Source of the DNA: Pararhizobium mangrovi
GTDB lineage: Bacteria; Pseudomonadota; Alphaproteobacteria; Rhizobiales; Rhizobiaceae
Assembly: GCF_006516965.1 (NCBI RefSeq)
Contig: NZ_VHLH01000007.1
Location: 62,001-126,000, forward strand
Reading direction: 5' to 3'
DNA length: 64,000 bases
The stretch's first letter is position 1. Each line of letters starts with the position of its first letter. This document shows positions 35,346 through 44,003 of this stretch, piece after piece. Under the pieces are notes generated by a model. It had not been told where the DNA came from and did no database searches. It saw only the letters and a program-made list of their open reading frames with translations. The translations under genes were made by a program, and so were the position numbers.

Positions 35346-36299
35346 TCAGTCGCCCAGCGGCTCCATCTCTTTGCCTTTGCGGTGGTTGAGCACGTTGTAT
35401 TTGATGCGCCGCAATGTCTCGCGTGCCGTGCCTTCGAGCTTGTATCCGGCGGCCACCGAAAGAAGGTCGATCGTCGCCAGGAAGGCATAGCGCGATGCGG
35501 TCGGCTTCAGCGTGTCGGGATATTCCGGGATCTTCAACGTCAGCCCGACGTCGCAAGCGCAGGCGAGATCGGTGTTCGGCGCCGTGATGCAGATGGTACT
35601 CGCACCGTAGTGTTTGGCCAGTTCGACTGCCTCGATCACCTCGCGGGTGCGCCCGGTCGCAGAAATGGCGATCACCAGATCGTCCGGCTTCAAAGCCGAA
35701 GCCGTCATGCGCATGATGTAGGGGTCATTGTGGGCACCGACGGTCACCCCGTAGCGAAACAGACGATATTGCGTCTCCTGCGCCAATGCCGAGGAACTGC
35801 CGCCGAGGCCGAACACCACCACCTGCCGCGCGCCGGCGATCAGGGTCGCGGCCTTTTCCACGGCCGCGGGACCGATCTGCTTTTCGGCTTCTTCGAGCGC
35901 TTGGCGCGCCTTGCCGAACACCGCGCTCCAGAACGATATCGTATGGTCTTCGTGCGCCCGTGCCGACTTTTTCAGGAACAGCGCGCCGACGACGAGGCTC
36001 TGCGCGAGCTTGAGCTTGAAGTCGCGCACGCCGTCGCATCCGATCGCGCGGCAGAAGCGGGTCACCGTAGGCTCGCTCACCTCGGCCTTGCGTGCCAGCG
36101 CTGCATTCGAAGCCTCGACTGCGAACTTTACGTCGTCGAGGACGACCTCCGCAACGCGCCGCTCGGCCGGACGCAGGTTGGCATAGGCATCCTTGATCTG
36201 CGAAATGAGGTCGGGAATGTTCTTGGCGCGCAGGAGTTCTTTCGCTTCTTCATGCGCTTCCTGCACATCGCCGATCTGCTCCTGCTCCACATCGGTCAC
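35346..36299 (-). CDS. MurR/RpiR-family transcriptional regulator
   Basis: This 317-residue protein has an RpiR helix-turn-helix (about 27-103) with LRPAERRVAEVVLDD, AALARKAEVSEPTVTRFCRAIGCDGVRDFKLKLAQ. A SIS sugar-isomerase-like domain (about 140-275) with VVVFGLGGSSSALAQE and LVIAISATGRTREVIEAVELAK follows. RpiR regulators bind sugar phosphates or amino sugars. The GTG at 36299 is preceded by AGGGG. It is divergent from a NitT/TauT-type ABC operon, its likely target. A 20-residue acidic N-terminal tail precedes the DNA-binding domain. Confidence 0.93.
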   Translation of the reverse strand: MTDVEQEQIGDVQEAHEEAKELLRAKNIPDLISQIKDAYANLRPAERRVAEVVLDDVKFAVEASNAALARKAEVSEPTVTRFCRAIGCDGVRDFKLKLAQSLVVGALFLKKSARAHEDHTISFWSAVFGKARQALEEAEKQIGPAAVEKAATLIAGARQVVVFGLGGSSSALAQETQYRLFRYGVTVGAHNDPYIMRMTASALKPDDLVIAISATGRTREVIEAVELAKHYGASTICITAPNTDLACACDVGLTLKIPEYPDTLKPTASRYAFLATIDLLSVAAGYKLEGTARETLRRIKYNVLNHRKGKEMEPLGD

Positions 36300-36424
36300 G
36301 GAACGACCCCTTTTTCACGACTCGAGCTGGCGATCCATCAGTTTGCTTTTCAGTCCGCTGAAACAATCCTTTTTCGAGTAGCACAAAAAACAGCAAGACG
36401 AACATGGCGGCCACCGTGTTGCAA

Positions 36425-36462
36425 ACTAACATGGCGCTGGACCGTATAGAAGTCCTGTTAGT
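36425..36462. promoter_or_regulatory. candidate operator: inverted repeat ACTAACA / TGTTAGT
   Basis: ACTAACA (36425-36431) and TGTTAGT (36456-36462) form a perfect 7-bp inverted repeat with a 24-bp spacer, in the middle of the 298-bp gap between the rpiR-type gene and the ABC operon. The position suits the RpiR protein. The evidence is only symmetry and place. Confidence 0.3.
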
Positions 36463-36515
36463 CAGGCCTTTCGGTCGACTGCATACTTTCGCGTCTGTGT
36501 TGGCGCAGCTCTCGC

Positions 36516-36544
36516 TTGACAGTCCAGGTGATATAGTCACTAGA
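36516..36544 (+). promoter_or_regulatory. candidate promoter for the NitT/TauT-type ABC operon
   Basis: TTGACA (36516-36521) is a perfect -35 hexamer, followed after 17 bases by ACTAGA (36539-36544), a weak -10. GTGATATAGTCAC (36528-36540), a small palindrome, lies in the spacer. Transcription would begin about 45 bp upstream of the ATPase start. Confidence 0.4.
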
Positions 36545-36597
36545 TTGCCGAAAGAACGGCGAACTTCGAACAGAGCCGCGAGCCTTTAGAGGTGCGC

Positions 36598-37416
36598 ATG
36601 AACGTCACCGTCTCGAGATCTCCCAAGCTCGCCGTAAAGGCGGCGACGAAGGTGTATCGCACCGCTTCCGGCGACTTCATGGCGCTGCAGCACTGCAGCC
36701 TCGATGTCCACCGAAACGAGATCGTCTCCATCGTCGGCCCGTCGGGTTGCGGAAAGACGACGCTCTTACGGGCAATGTCCGGCTTGCACGGGCTGACCGA
36801 GGGCGAAGTCATGCTCGACAACCAGAAGATCACCGGGCCGCATCCGGATATCGGCATCGTCTTTCAGGAAGCCAACCTGCTTCCCTGGCGCGACCTCGAT
36901 GCGAACATCCGCTTTCCCTTCGAGATCAAGCGCGAACGGCCGGATCGCCAATGGATCGAGCATCTGCTGCATAGTGTCGGCCTCGATGGGTTCGGGGGCA
37001 AGTATCCGCGCGAACTGTCCGGAGGCATGCAGCAGCGCGCCGCGATGGTGCGTGCGCTCGCGCTCAAGCCTTCCGTTCTGCTCATGGACGAGCCATTCGG
37101 GGCCCTCGACACGTTCACGCGCGAAGAGATGAACCGGCTCGTCGAAAGTATCTGGCTCGATACCCGGACGACGATCGTCTTCATTACCCATAGCATCGAG
37201 GAAGCCATCTTCCTCTCCGATCGCGTGATCGTCCTCACCGGCGGGCCGGGCCGCGTCGCGCGGGAATATCCCGTGCGGTTCGAACGCCCCCGCTCTTCGG
37301 AGGTGATGGCGACGCGCGAGGTCTTCGACCTTACGAACGCGATCAAGAGGGACATCGTCGGCGAGCGTGAAAGCCGACTGAACGGCAGTGCCCCGCAGCG
37401 CGAAGCGACCAGTTGA
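36598..37416 (+). CDS. ABC transporter ATP-binding protein (NitT/TauT/SsuB type)
   Basis: This 272-residue ABC ATPase has Walker A GPSGCGKTT (47-55), the Q-loop VFQEANLLPWRDLDANI typical of the SsuB/TauB group, signature LSGGMQQRAAMVRAL (140-154) and Walker B LLMDEPFGALD. I chose the ATG at 36598 with AGAGG upstream; a GTG at 36592 is possible. It opens an operon of permease, binding protein, dehydrogenase and amidase. The imported compound is unknown and could be a nitrogenous or sulfonate-like metabolite. Confidence 0.92.
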   Translation: MNVTVSRSPKLAVKAATKVYRTASGDFMALQHCSLDVHRNEIVSIVGPSGCGKTTLLRAMSGLHGLTEGEVMLDNQKITGPHPDIGIVFQEANLLPWRDLDANIRFPFEIKRERPDRQWIEHLLHSVGLDGFGGKYPRELSGGMQQRAAMVRALALKPSVLLMDEPFGALDTFTREEMNRLVESIWLDTRTTIVFITHSIEEAIFLSDRVIVLTGGPGRVAREYPVRFERPRSSEVMATREVFDLTNAIKRDIVGERESRLNGSAPQREATS

Positions 37417-37428
37417 GGACAAGCAATC

Positions 37429-38277
37429 GTGGACAGCTCAGAAACGATCCCGGAGTTTCGCAAGGGTGGCGCCAGTAAGGGCGGAGAGGCGAGCCTTGCC
37501 AACCTGTCGGCGTTCTCCCGTGGTTCGGGAATGGCGTCTGCGAAGGAAGTCCTTGCCATCCTGGGTGTCGCCGTCGTCGTGATCGGCGGTATCGAACTTG
37601 CTCTGCGTTTCTTCAACGTGCCGCAATACATCATGCCGACGCCGAGCGCGATCGCCTACGCGCTGTTCACGGACTTTCCGCTGATCCTTCCGCATCTCGG
37701 TGACACGCTGGTCGAGCTTTTGGGCGGCTTTGCCATCGGTGCGTGCGTCGGACTGATCCTCGCGGCCGTCATCACGCAGTTTCCCTTCGCCGAGAAAATC
37801 GTCGCGCCCTACATTCTCATCCTCGTTACGACGCCCATGCTGGCACTCGTCCCGCTCCTGATCCTGCGCTTCGGCTTCGGCTATACGCCGCGCATCATCG
37901 TGGTCGCGCTCGCATCCGGTCCGATGGTGATGATCAACGCCGCCACGGGCTTTCGCCGGGTCGACAGCGCGAAGATCGCGCTCGCTCGATCCTATGGCGC
38001 GAATACGCTTCAGATGTTCTGGAAGATCCGTGCGCCGATGGCGCTGCCGATGATCCTGGTGGGCCTGATGATCGGTGCCATCTTCGGTCTTCTGACGGCG
38101 GTCGGCGCGGAGATGGTCGGCGGCGGGTTTGGCCTCGGCAATCGGCTCACGACCTACTCCTCGATGATCCAGATGCCGCAGTTCTTTGCCGTGGTCGTGA
38201 TCCTCTCCGCTCTCGGCATTCTTATCTACACGATCTTCTTCCTCATCGGAAAGAAGTGGGCGAGCTGGGAGGCATAG
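37429..38277 (+). CDS. ABC transporter permease (NitT/TauT/SsuC type)
   Basis: This 282-residue permease starts at a GTG at 37429, preceded by GAGGA. An N-terminal cytoplasmic tail of about 35 residues leads to six helices. It shows VPQYIMPTPSAIAYAL, LGDTLVELLGGFAIGACVGLILAAVI, VTTPMLALVPLLILRFGFGYTPRIIVVAL and the EAA region ARSYGANTLQMFWKIRAPMALPMILVG, all typical of SsuC-like permeases. It starts 12 bp after the ATPase stop. Confidence 0.92.
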   Translation: MDSSETIPEFRKGGASKGGEASLANLSAFSRGSGMASAKEVLAILGVAVVVIGGIELALRFFNVPQYIMPTPSAIAYALFTDFPLILPHLGDTLVELLGGFAIGACVGLILAAVITQFPFAEKIVAPYILILVTTPMLALVPLLILRFGFGYTPRIIVVALASGPMVMINAATGFRRVDSAKIALARSYGANTLQMFWKIRAPMALPMILVGLMIGAIFGLLTAVGAEMVGGGFGLGNRLTTYSSMIQMPQFFAVVVILSALGILIYTIFFLIGKKWASWEA

Positions 38278-38366
38278 CCATTCCGTCCTGCATGAAGGGC
38301 GGCGTCCACGGACTTTCGTGAGGATCGGTATCGAGGCGACAGGCCAAACACAGAGGGAACAATGCG

Positions 38367-39542
38367 ATGACGCGTGACGATGGCGTGAAGAAGACCGTGC
38401 AGGCCGGAATGAGCCGGCGTTATTTCCTCCAGGTTTCGGCAGCCGGCGCCGTCACCGCGACGGCGCTCGGCGCATCGGGTTTCGTCCGGCCCGCCAAGGC
38501 TGCCGCCTATGACACGTTCACATGGATATCGCCGCGCGGCACGCTCGAAGTGCTCGACGACTATGCCTACTGGTCTGCCGCGAAGATGGGCTATTTCGGC
38601 GACATGAAGACGGAGATGCAGCCCGGTCCGTCCGATGGTACGGCAACCGTGAAGTTCGTCGACGTGGGTCAGGCCGACATGGGCTTTCCGTCGCCGGGCG
38701 TCTACTCCTTCTCCATCCAGAACGGCATGGATCTGATTTCCGTCTTCAACGAGGGTGCGCTCGATACGTTCAGCTTCGCCTTCCGCAAGGGCGAAGGCAC
38801 GAAGGATCTCAAGAAGCTAGAAGGCAAGACCATCCTTCTCGGGTCGGCCGCCTGGCAGTCCATCACCGATCCGCTTTTGGCATCCCAGGGCGTCGACGTT
38901 TCCAAGGTCAAGTATGTCGAGGCCGGTTGGCCTGCCTGGGGCACGGCTCTCCAGAGCGGGCAGGGCGATGCCGCCCTTTCCTGGGAAGGCCTGCGGGCCG
39001 AATGGGTCGCCAAGGGCCTCAACTTCGAATACTGGCTCGGCGTGCAGAACTCCAAGTTCCCGGCCAATACCTTCGTGGTGCGCAAGTCGGACATGGCCGA
39101 CCGCGACAAGAAGGCCTACATCGAGCGCTATCTGCGGGGTTGGGCCATGGGGCTGCAGTTCGGCTACGAGAACCCGCGCGCTTCGGTCGAGATCGTCTTC
39201 GACAAGTTCCCGACATTGGCGAAGAACCTCGGTCCCGAGATCGGAACCACCTCCATCCTGCAACAGATCCACGTGTTCCGCGGCGATATGGCCGAACGCG
39301 AGGGGTGGGGTGCGCACGACATGAAGAGCTGGCAGGCCTTCTTCGACACCCTGAAGGACATCGGCCAGATCACCAAGGACGTGAAGGCCGAAGACGTGCT
39401 TACCAACGAACTCATCGCCGGCGCGAACGACTTCGACAAGGACAAGGTGAAGTCGGACGCCGGGTCTTACGAACTGTCCAAGGATATGCAGGCCGTCGAT
39501 ATCGATAAGATCAGGCAGCATCTCTACGACCAGGCGATCTAG
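38367..39542 (+). CDS. ABC transporter substrate-binding protein (NitT/TauT-type) with Tat signal
   Basis: This 391-residue protein has the twin-arginine signal SRRYFLQVSAAGAVTATALGASG (16-38), with likely cleavage after AKA near residue 45. The mature part is a type II periplasmic fold with TFTWISPRGTLEVLDDYAYWSAAKMGYF, DVGQADMGFPSPGVYSF and GKTILLGSAAWQSITDPLLASQGVD. It is longer than most SsuA/TauA proteins. Tat export suggests folding in the cytoplasm. A stem-loop (39549-39577) follows the stop. Confidence 0.88.
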   Translation: MTRDDGVKKTVQAGMSRRYFLQVSAAGAVTATALGASGFVRPAKAAAYDTFTWISPRGTLEVLDDYAYWSAAKMGYFGDMKTEMQPGPSDGTATVKFVDVGQADMGFPSPGVYSFSIQNGMDLISVFNEGALDTFSFAFRKGEGTKDLKKLEGKTILLGSAAWQSITDPLLASQGVDVSKVKYVEAGWPAWGTALQSGQGDAALSWEGLRAEWVAKGLNFEYWLGVQNSKFPANTFVVRKSDMADRDKKAYIERYLRGWAMGLQFGYENPRASVEIVFDKFPTLAKNLGPEIGTTSILQQIHVFRGDMAEREGWGAHDMKSWQAFFDTLKDIGQITKDVKAEDVLTNELIAGANDFDKDKVKSDAGSYELSKDMQAVDIDKIRQHLYDQAI

Positions 39543-39548
39543 CGCGGG

Positions 39549-39577
39549 ACCGCCCGTTCCTCGATGGGGCGGGCGGT
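39549..39577. terminator. intercistronic stem-loop after the binding-protein gene
   Basis: ACCGCCCG (39549-39556) pairs perfectly with CGGGCGGT (39570-39577) over a 13-base loop, 6 bp past the stop. It precedes the dehydrogenase gene of the same operon, so read-through is expected. Confidence 0.45.
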
Positions 39578-39624
39578 ATCGGGATGCTTCGACCAACTGC
39601 CAACCACAAGCCGGGAGTTCAGTG

Positions 39625-40713
39625 GTGCCTGACAAGGTGAAGGTTCTCGTCGTAGGCCTGGGCAACATGGGCGCGTCCCATGCCAGCGCCTATCATAGGC
39701 TGGAAGGTTTCGAGATCGTCGGTCTGATGAGCAGGTCGATCAAGGACAGGGCGATACCCGAGGAGCTCTCGGGCTATCCGCTATTCGAGGATTTCGACGA
39801 CGCGATCGCGCAGACGAAGCCCGATGCCGTTTCGATCAACTCGTGGCCCAACACGCATGTCGACTACGCGCTTCGGGCCATGAATGCCGGTTGCCACGTC
39901 TTCATGGAAAAGCCGATCGCCACGACGGTGGAGGATGCCGAAAGGGTGGTCGCGCTGGCGCGCGAGAAGAATCGCAAGCTGGTTCTCGGCTATATCCTTC
40001 GCGTCCACCCTTCCTGGATCAAGTTCATCGAGATGGGCCGGACGCTCGGCAAGCCCCTGGTCATGCGGCTCAACCTGAACCAGCAGAGCAGCGGGCCCGC
40101 CTGGCATTGGCATAAAAACCTGATCGACTCGCTGATCCCGATCGTCGACTGCGGCGTGCACTATGTCGACGTCATGTGCCAGTTAACCGGCGCAAAGCCG
40201 GTGCGCGTCCACGGCATCGGCGCCAAGCTGTGGAACGAAGCGAGCAAGCAGAACTACGGCCATCTTCACGTGACGTTCGATGACGGATCCGTCGGCTGGT
40301 ACGAAGCCGGCTGGGGACCGATGATGAGCGAGACGGCCTACTTCGTGAAGGATGTCGTCGGCCCCAACGGTGCGGTCTCGATCGTCGCCGGACAATCCGA
40401 TGCGGGCGGGCGGGAAGAAGAGGAGCTTTCGGATTCGGCCGACATCAACCGGCATACGAAGACCGATGCGCTGAAGATCCATTACGCGGAATTGGACGCG
40501 GACAAGAACTTCGCCAGGAAGGATACGCTGCTCAGCATGGAGGACGAGCCCGGCCATCAGGACCTTTGCGACCGGGAGCAGGAATTCTTCCTCCGCGCGA
40601 TAAGGGAGGATCTCGATCTGTCCGAATCGATGAATGCTGCCGTCGACAGCCTGCGGATCGTGCTGGCCGCCGAGCGGAGCATTCTCGAGGAAAAGGCGAT
40701 CGAGTTGAATTGA
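39625..40713 (+). CDS. Gfo/Idh/MocA-family oxidoreductase
   Basis: This protein of about 362 residues has an N-terminal NAD(P) Rossmann domain with VKVLVVGLGNMGASHASAYHRL and the family motif VFMEKPIATT near residues 92-101. The C-terminal dimerisation/substrate domain includes IPIVDCGVHYVDVMCQLTGAKPV. Starts at GTG 39622 or GTG 39625 are possible; I prefer 39625 because GGGAG is seven bases away. It probably oxidises a sugar-like or inositol-like metabolite. It follows the binding-protein gene and precedes the amidase in one operon. Confidence 0.9.
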   Translation: MPDKVKVLVVGLGNMGASHASAYHRLEGFEIVGLMSRSIKDRAIPEELSGYPLFEDFDDAIAQTKPDAVSINSWPNTHVDYALRAMNAGCHVFMEKPIATTVEDAERVVALAREKNRKLVLGYILRVHPSWIKFIEMGRTLGKPLVMRLNLNQQSSGPAWHWHKNLIDSLIPIVDCGVHYVDVMCQLTGAKPVRVHGIGAKLWNEASKQNYGHLHVTFDDGSVGWYEAGWGPMMSETAYFVKDVVGPNGAVSIVAGQSDAGGREEEELSDSADINRHTKTDALKIHYAELDADKNFARKDTLLSMEDEPGHQDLCDREQEFFLRAIREDLDLSESMNAAVDSLRIVLAAERSILEEKAIELN

Positions 40714-40759
40714 TCCGGGAAAATCCCCGGAACGCGAAGGGAAGGGAGGACGATCGAAG

Positions 40760-42202
40760 ATGGCATCCGGTAGCGACGGTCTGGTCGAAACATATGTGCA
40801 GTCCGACGCTCTCGATCTGGCGGGGCTCGTGCAGACCGGGCAGGTGTCGCCGCAGGAGTTGGTCGAGGCCGCCGTCACGGTGATCGAACGTCTGAACCCG
40901 GAACTCAATGCCGTCGTTCACCGGCTATACGACATGGGGCGAGAGCAGGCGAAGACCGTCGATCTCGGGGCTGCCTTTGCCGGCGTACCGTTTCTTCTCA
41001 AGGAACTCGCATCGCAATGGGCGGGTGCACCGGTCACCAATGCGTCCCGGTACTTTCAGGACCTCGTGGCGCAGAGCGACACCGAAGCCGTAAAGCGCAT
41101 GAAACGGGCCGGTCTGGTGCTCGTCGGCAAGTCCAATGCACCCGAAAACGGCTGGTCGATCACAACCGAGCCGAAGATGTACGGCGCCACGCGCAATCCC
41201 TGGTCGGCGGACGTGACGGCGGGCGGCTCGAGCGGCGGCACGGCCGCGGCCGTCGCCTCGCGCATGATTCCGATCGGCGAGGCGAGCGACGGCGCGGGCT
41301 CGATCCGGATTCCGGCCTCGTGTTGCGGGGCCGTCGGTCTCAAGCCTTCACGCGGACGGGTGAGCGTCGCTCCGCTCGGCGATTACTGGTATGGCGGCGC
41401 CTATTTCCTCGCCATCACGCGAACCGTACGCGATACCGCGGCCTATCTCGACGCTCTGGCGGGTGCGCTGCCGGGAGACCCGTACACGCCGTTTACGCCG
41501 GAGATGCCATGGGCCGAACTCACGCGTCGGCCTCCGAAAACGCTACGCATCGGCTATTCCGTCACCCCACCGAATGGCGGCTCGATCGATCCGGAGGTGA
41601 AGGCCACCGTTCTTGCCGCAGCGTCCACGCTGGCAAAGCTCGGCTACGACGTCGAGGAACACGACATGGCCCTCGATGCGGAAAGGGCCTGGGCGGTCTA
41701 TACGCGCATGACCTGCGTGCAGACCGCGGCGATGTTCGACTGGCTAGCACCGCTCGTCGGGCGACGCGTGAGCGAGGACGACGTCGAGCCCGTGACGTGG
41801 GCGATCATCGAACGAGGCCGATCGATCGGCGGCGTGGATCATATTACCGACGTCGAGGAACTGCGAACGACGGGGAGGGGCATCGTCGGCGACCTCGGAG
41901 CCTACGACATCTTCATGACGCCGACCCTGACTCAGTTGCCCCGGCCAGTCGGCTACTACGATATGTCCGAACCCGACATCGATCGCTACAACGCGAAATG
42001 GAGCGATTCCTTCTTCGCGTTTCCCTTCAATATCTCAGGACAGCCGGCGATCTCCCTGCCGGTCGGCATGTCGCAAACCGGCGTACCGATCGGTATCCAA
42101 CTCGTCGGCCGCTACGGCGACGAAGCGACCGCGCTCGCTACGTCGAGCGTATTGGAGCAGGAATTGCCTTGGGCGGAACGAAGACCGCCCGTGAGCGCGT
42201 AA
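40760..42202 (+). CDS. amidase (amidase signature family)
   Basis: This 480-residue protein carries the amidase-signature Ser-cisSer-Lys triad. Lys81 is in VPFLLKELA, the cis-Ser in GGSSGG at 155-160 is Ser157, and the nucleophile Ser181 is in DGAGSIRIPAS. The family hydrolyses amide bonds to carboxylate and ammonia in the cytoplasm. GGGAGGA precedes the ATG. It is the last gene of the ABC-dehydrogenase-amidase operon, so it may hydrolyse the imported compound or a product of the dehydrogenase. The substrate is unknown. Confidence 0.92.
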   Translation: MASGSDGLVETYVQSDALDLAGLVQTGQVSPQELVEAAVTVIERLNPELNAVVHRLYDMGREQAKTVDLGAAFAGVPFLLKELASQWAGAPVTNASRYFQDLVAQSDTEAVKRMKRAGLVLVGKSNAPENGWSITTEPKMYGATRNPWSADVTAGGSSGGTAAAVASRMIPIGEASDGAGSIRIPASCCGAVGLKPSRGRVSVAPLGDYWYGGAYFLAITRTVRDTAAYLDALAGALPGDPYTPFTPEMPWAELTRRPPKTLRIGYSVTPPNGGSIDPEVKATVLAAASTLAKLGYDVEEHDMALDAERAWAVYTRMTCVQTAAMFDWLAPLVGRRVSEDDVEPVTWAIIERGRSIGGVDHITDVEELRTTGRGIVGDLGAYDIFMTPTLTQLPRPVGYYDMSEPDIDRYNAKWSDSFFAFPFNISGQPAISLPVGMSQTGVPIGIQLVGRYGDEATALATSSVLEQELPWAERRPPVSA

Positions 42203-42272
42203 CCATCGGGACCGTCTTCATGGCGCAAGCTTTGCAACGTGCCGATTCACCGAAAAGCGGAATGGTAAGCGG

Positions 42273-42764
42273 TCAACCGTTCTTCGACAGCGGGTGCGGG
42301 ATGTAGCCGACGAAGCCGGTTATCTTCCATCGCTCGTCTATCAGGGAGCAGAAATAAAGCGTCTGCCAGTTCAGGCGTTCTGTCTCGCCGTTCGCCCGTT
42401 CGAGCGTTCCGTCGAACTTCTTGTGAACGAGGGCGCGATCGCCGTTGATGTCGATGTCCCGCATGTTCGTCACACGGAAGAGTGCTTCGCGAAGCGGCTC
42501 GGCGAAGACGATGTCGGCGGTCTCCTTGCTCTGGCGCAGCCATTCGTCGCGATAGGCATCGAGCGTCGGGAAGGACAGGCGCCAGGAGTCCGGGTTCGAG
42601 AGGAAATGGCCGTGAACGCCGAAAAAGCGGTCGGCCGCGAAGTCGTCCTGAACCAGAGACCAGTCGCTGGTCACGAAGGCTTCGATGTCGCGGCTGACGA
42701 GCATTTCCCAGATCGCGTGCCGATCGGCATCGGCCTCGGGAAAGGGGTTCGTATCGTAGAGCAT
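42273..42764 (-). CDS. SnoaL/NTF2-like protein of unknown function
   Basis: This 163-residue protein is rich in aromatic residues and has the alpha/beta pattern of SnoaL-like domains. AIWEMLVSRDIEAFVTSDWSLVQDDFAAD, TLDAYRDEWL, ALVHKKFDGTLERANGETERLNWQTLYFCSLIDERWKITGFVGYIP matches the end of this fold. Such proteins may be small enzymes or binding proteins. It follows the D-threonine-aldolase-like gene by 28 bp and is likely co-transcribed. I cannot assign a reaction. Confidence 0.72.
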   Translation of the reverse strand: MLYDTNPFPEADADRHAIWEMLVSRDIEAFVTSDWSLVQDDFAADRFFGVHGHFLSNPDSWRLSFPTLDAYRDEWLRQSKETADIVFAEPLREALFRVTNMRDIDINGDRALVHKKFDGTLERANGETERLNWQTLYFCSLIDERWKITGFVGYIPHPLSKNG

Positions 42765-42792
42765 CGCGTCTCTCTTCGCTTATGAATGGAAC

Positions 42793-43851
42793 TTACTGGA
42801 GGCGACCGCGCGCGGCGACCGGGACGGCTTCCGCCGTTTCTCCGTCCGCCGTCAGGTGAACGGTGTCGAAAAGGTTCGATACGACGCATGCGTGGTTCGG
42901 GACGACGCGGACCTTTTCGCCGATGCGGGGGGTGCGGGCGCACCGGCTCACGTCGACGATCGCGTGCTCCTCGCTCAGACCCGTGATGACGGCTTCCGGA
43001 TAGGCCGTTATGTAGCCATGGCCGGGCTCGGCGCAGGTGTCGGCAGCGAGCGCCTTGGAGCCGGCGTCGAGGACCACGCGGTCGGAGGTCGGATGGCTGA
43101 CGACGGTGGTCACGACGGTCAGGGCGCAATCGTCCAGGGTGCCCAGACCGAACGAGACCTGCATTCGATCGGAATAGATATAGGTGCCCGGGCGATGCTC
43201 GGTGGCGACACCGACCTCGGCGGCACTGTAGAGATCGGGCGACCCGCCGCTCGAGATCCGTACGGGTGGAAGCCCCTCGGACAAGAGCAGGTTCTTCGCT
43301 CTTGCGAGCCAGTCGTTCACCTGTTCGGCGCCGTTTCGCGGCGGATAGGTCATCAGTCCCTGGAAGGACAGGCCGGGTGCTGCATCGATCCGGCGGGCGA
43401 GCTGCAGCGCTTCTTCAGGCGAGGCGACGCCGCATCGTCGCGCGCCGGTATCGCACTCCACGAGAACGGCGAGAGGATGATCCGCATCGCGGAAAGCGTC
43501 CGCGTAGCCGGCCACCGTTTCCGCACTGTCCGCAGTCACCGAGAGCGTGACGCGACGGTGAAGCTCGGCCAGACGCGCAAGCTTGCGCGCACCGAGAATG
43601 TTATAGGGAATGAAGATGTCCGAGAGCCCGGCGTCGGCCATCACTTCGGCCTCGCCGATCTTCTGGCATGTGATGCCGATCGCGCCGAGCTCTACCTGAC
43701 GTAGGGCAAAGCGTGGCAGCTTGTGCGTCTTGATATGCGGGCGCAACGGCAGGCCGTGGCGATCCGCATAGGCCTGGGCGCGCGCGAGGTTCGCCTCGGC
43801 GATGCGGCAGTCGACCAGGACGGCCGGCGTTTCTATGTCTTCGATGTTCAT
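42793..43851 (-). CDS. D-threonine aldolase-like PLP enzyme (alanine racemase fold)
   Basis: This 352-residue protein has an N-terminal alanine-racemase TIM barrel with the PLP lysine in LRPHIKTHK (Lys41). A C-terminal D-serine-dehydratase-like domain carries the metal-binding pair His320 and Cys322 in VPNHACVVSNLF. The family includes D-threonine aldolase, D-serine dehydratase and 3-hydroxy-D-aspartate dehydratase, all acting on beta-hydroxy D-amino acids. The gene lies 152 bp after the ABC ATPase and 28 bp before the SnoaL-like gene. Which reaction it performs cannot be decided by eye. Confidence 0.88.
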   Translation of the reverse strand: MNIEDIETPAVLVDCRIAEANLARAQAYADRHGLPLRPHIKTHKLPRFALRQVELGAIGITCQKIGEAEVMADAGLSDIFIPYNILGARKLARLAELHRRVTLSVTADSAETVAGYADAFRDADHPLAVLVECDTGARRCGVASPEEALQLARRIDAAPGLSFQGLMTYPPRNGAEQVNDWLARAKNLLLSEGLPPVRISSGGSPDLYSAAEVGVATEHRPGTYIYSDRMQVSFGLGTLDDCALTVVTTVVSHPTSDRVVLDAGSKALAADTCAEPGHGYITAYPEAVITGLSEEHAIVDVSRCARTPRIGEKVRVVPNHACVVSNLFDTVHLTADGETAEAVPVAARGRLQ

Positions 43852-44003
43852 TCGGCTCGCTCCCGGTCGGCGTACTCAGGTCGTGAATGTCTGAGCTATT
43901 AAGCCAATGACGTGCATTCTGCGAGAGCGACGCCGTTTCAACCGGACCGCAACCCGTTCGGTGAAATCGACAGGGGCACCGCTTGCCGCGCCGATCGTTC
44001 GGT

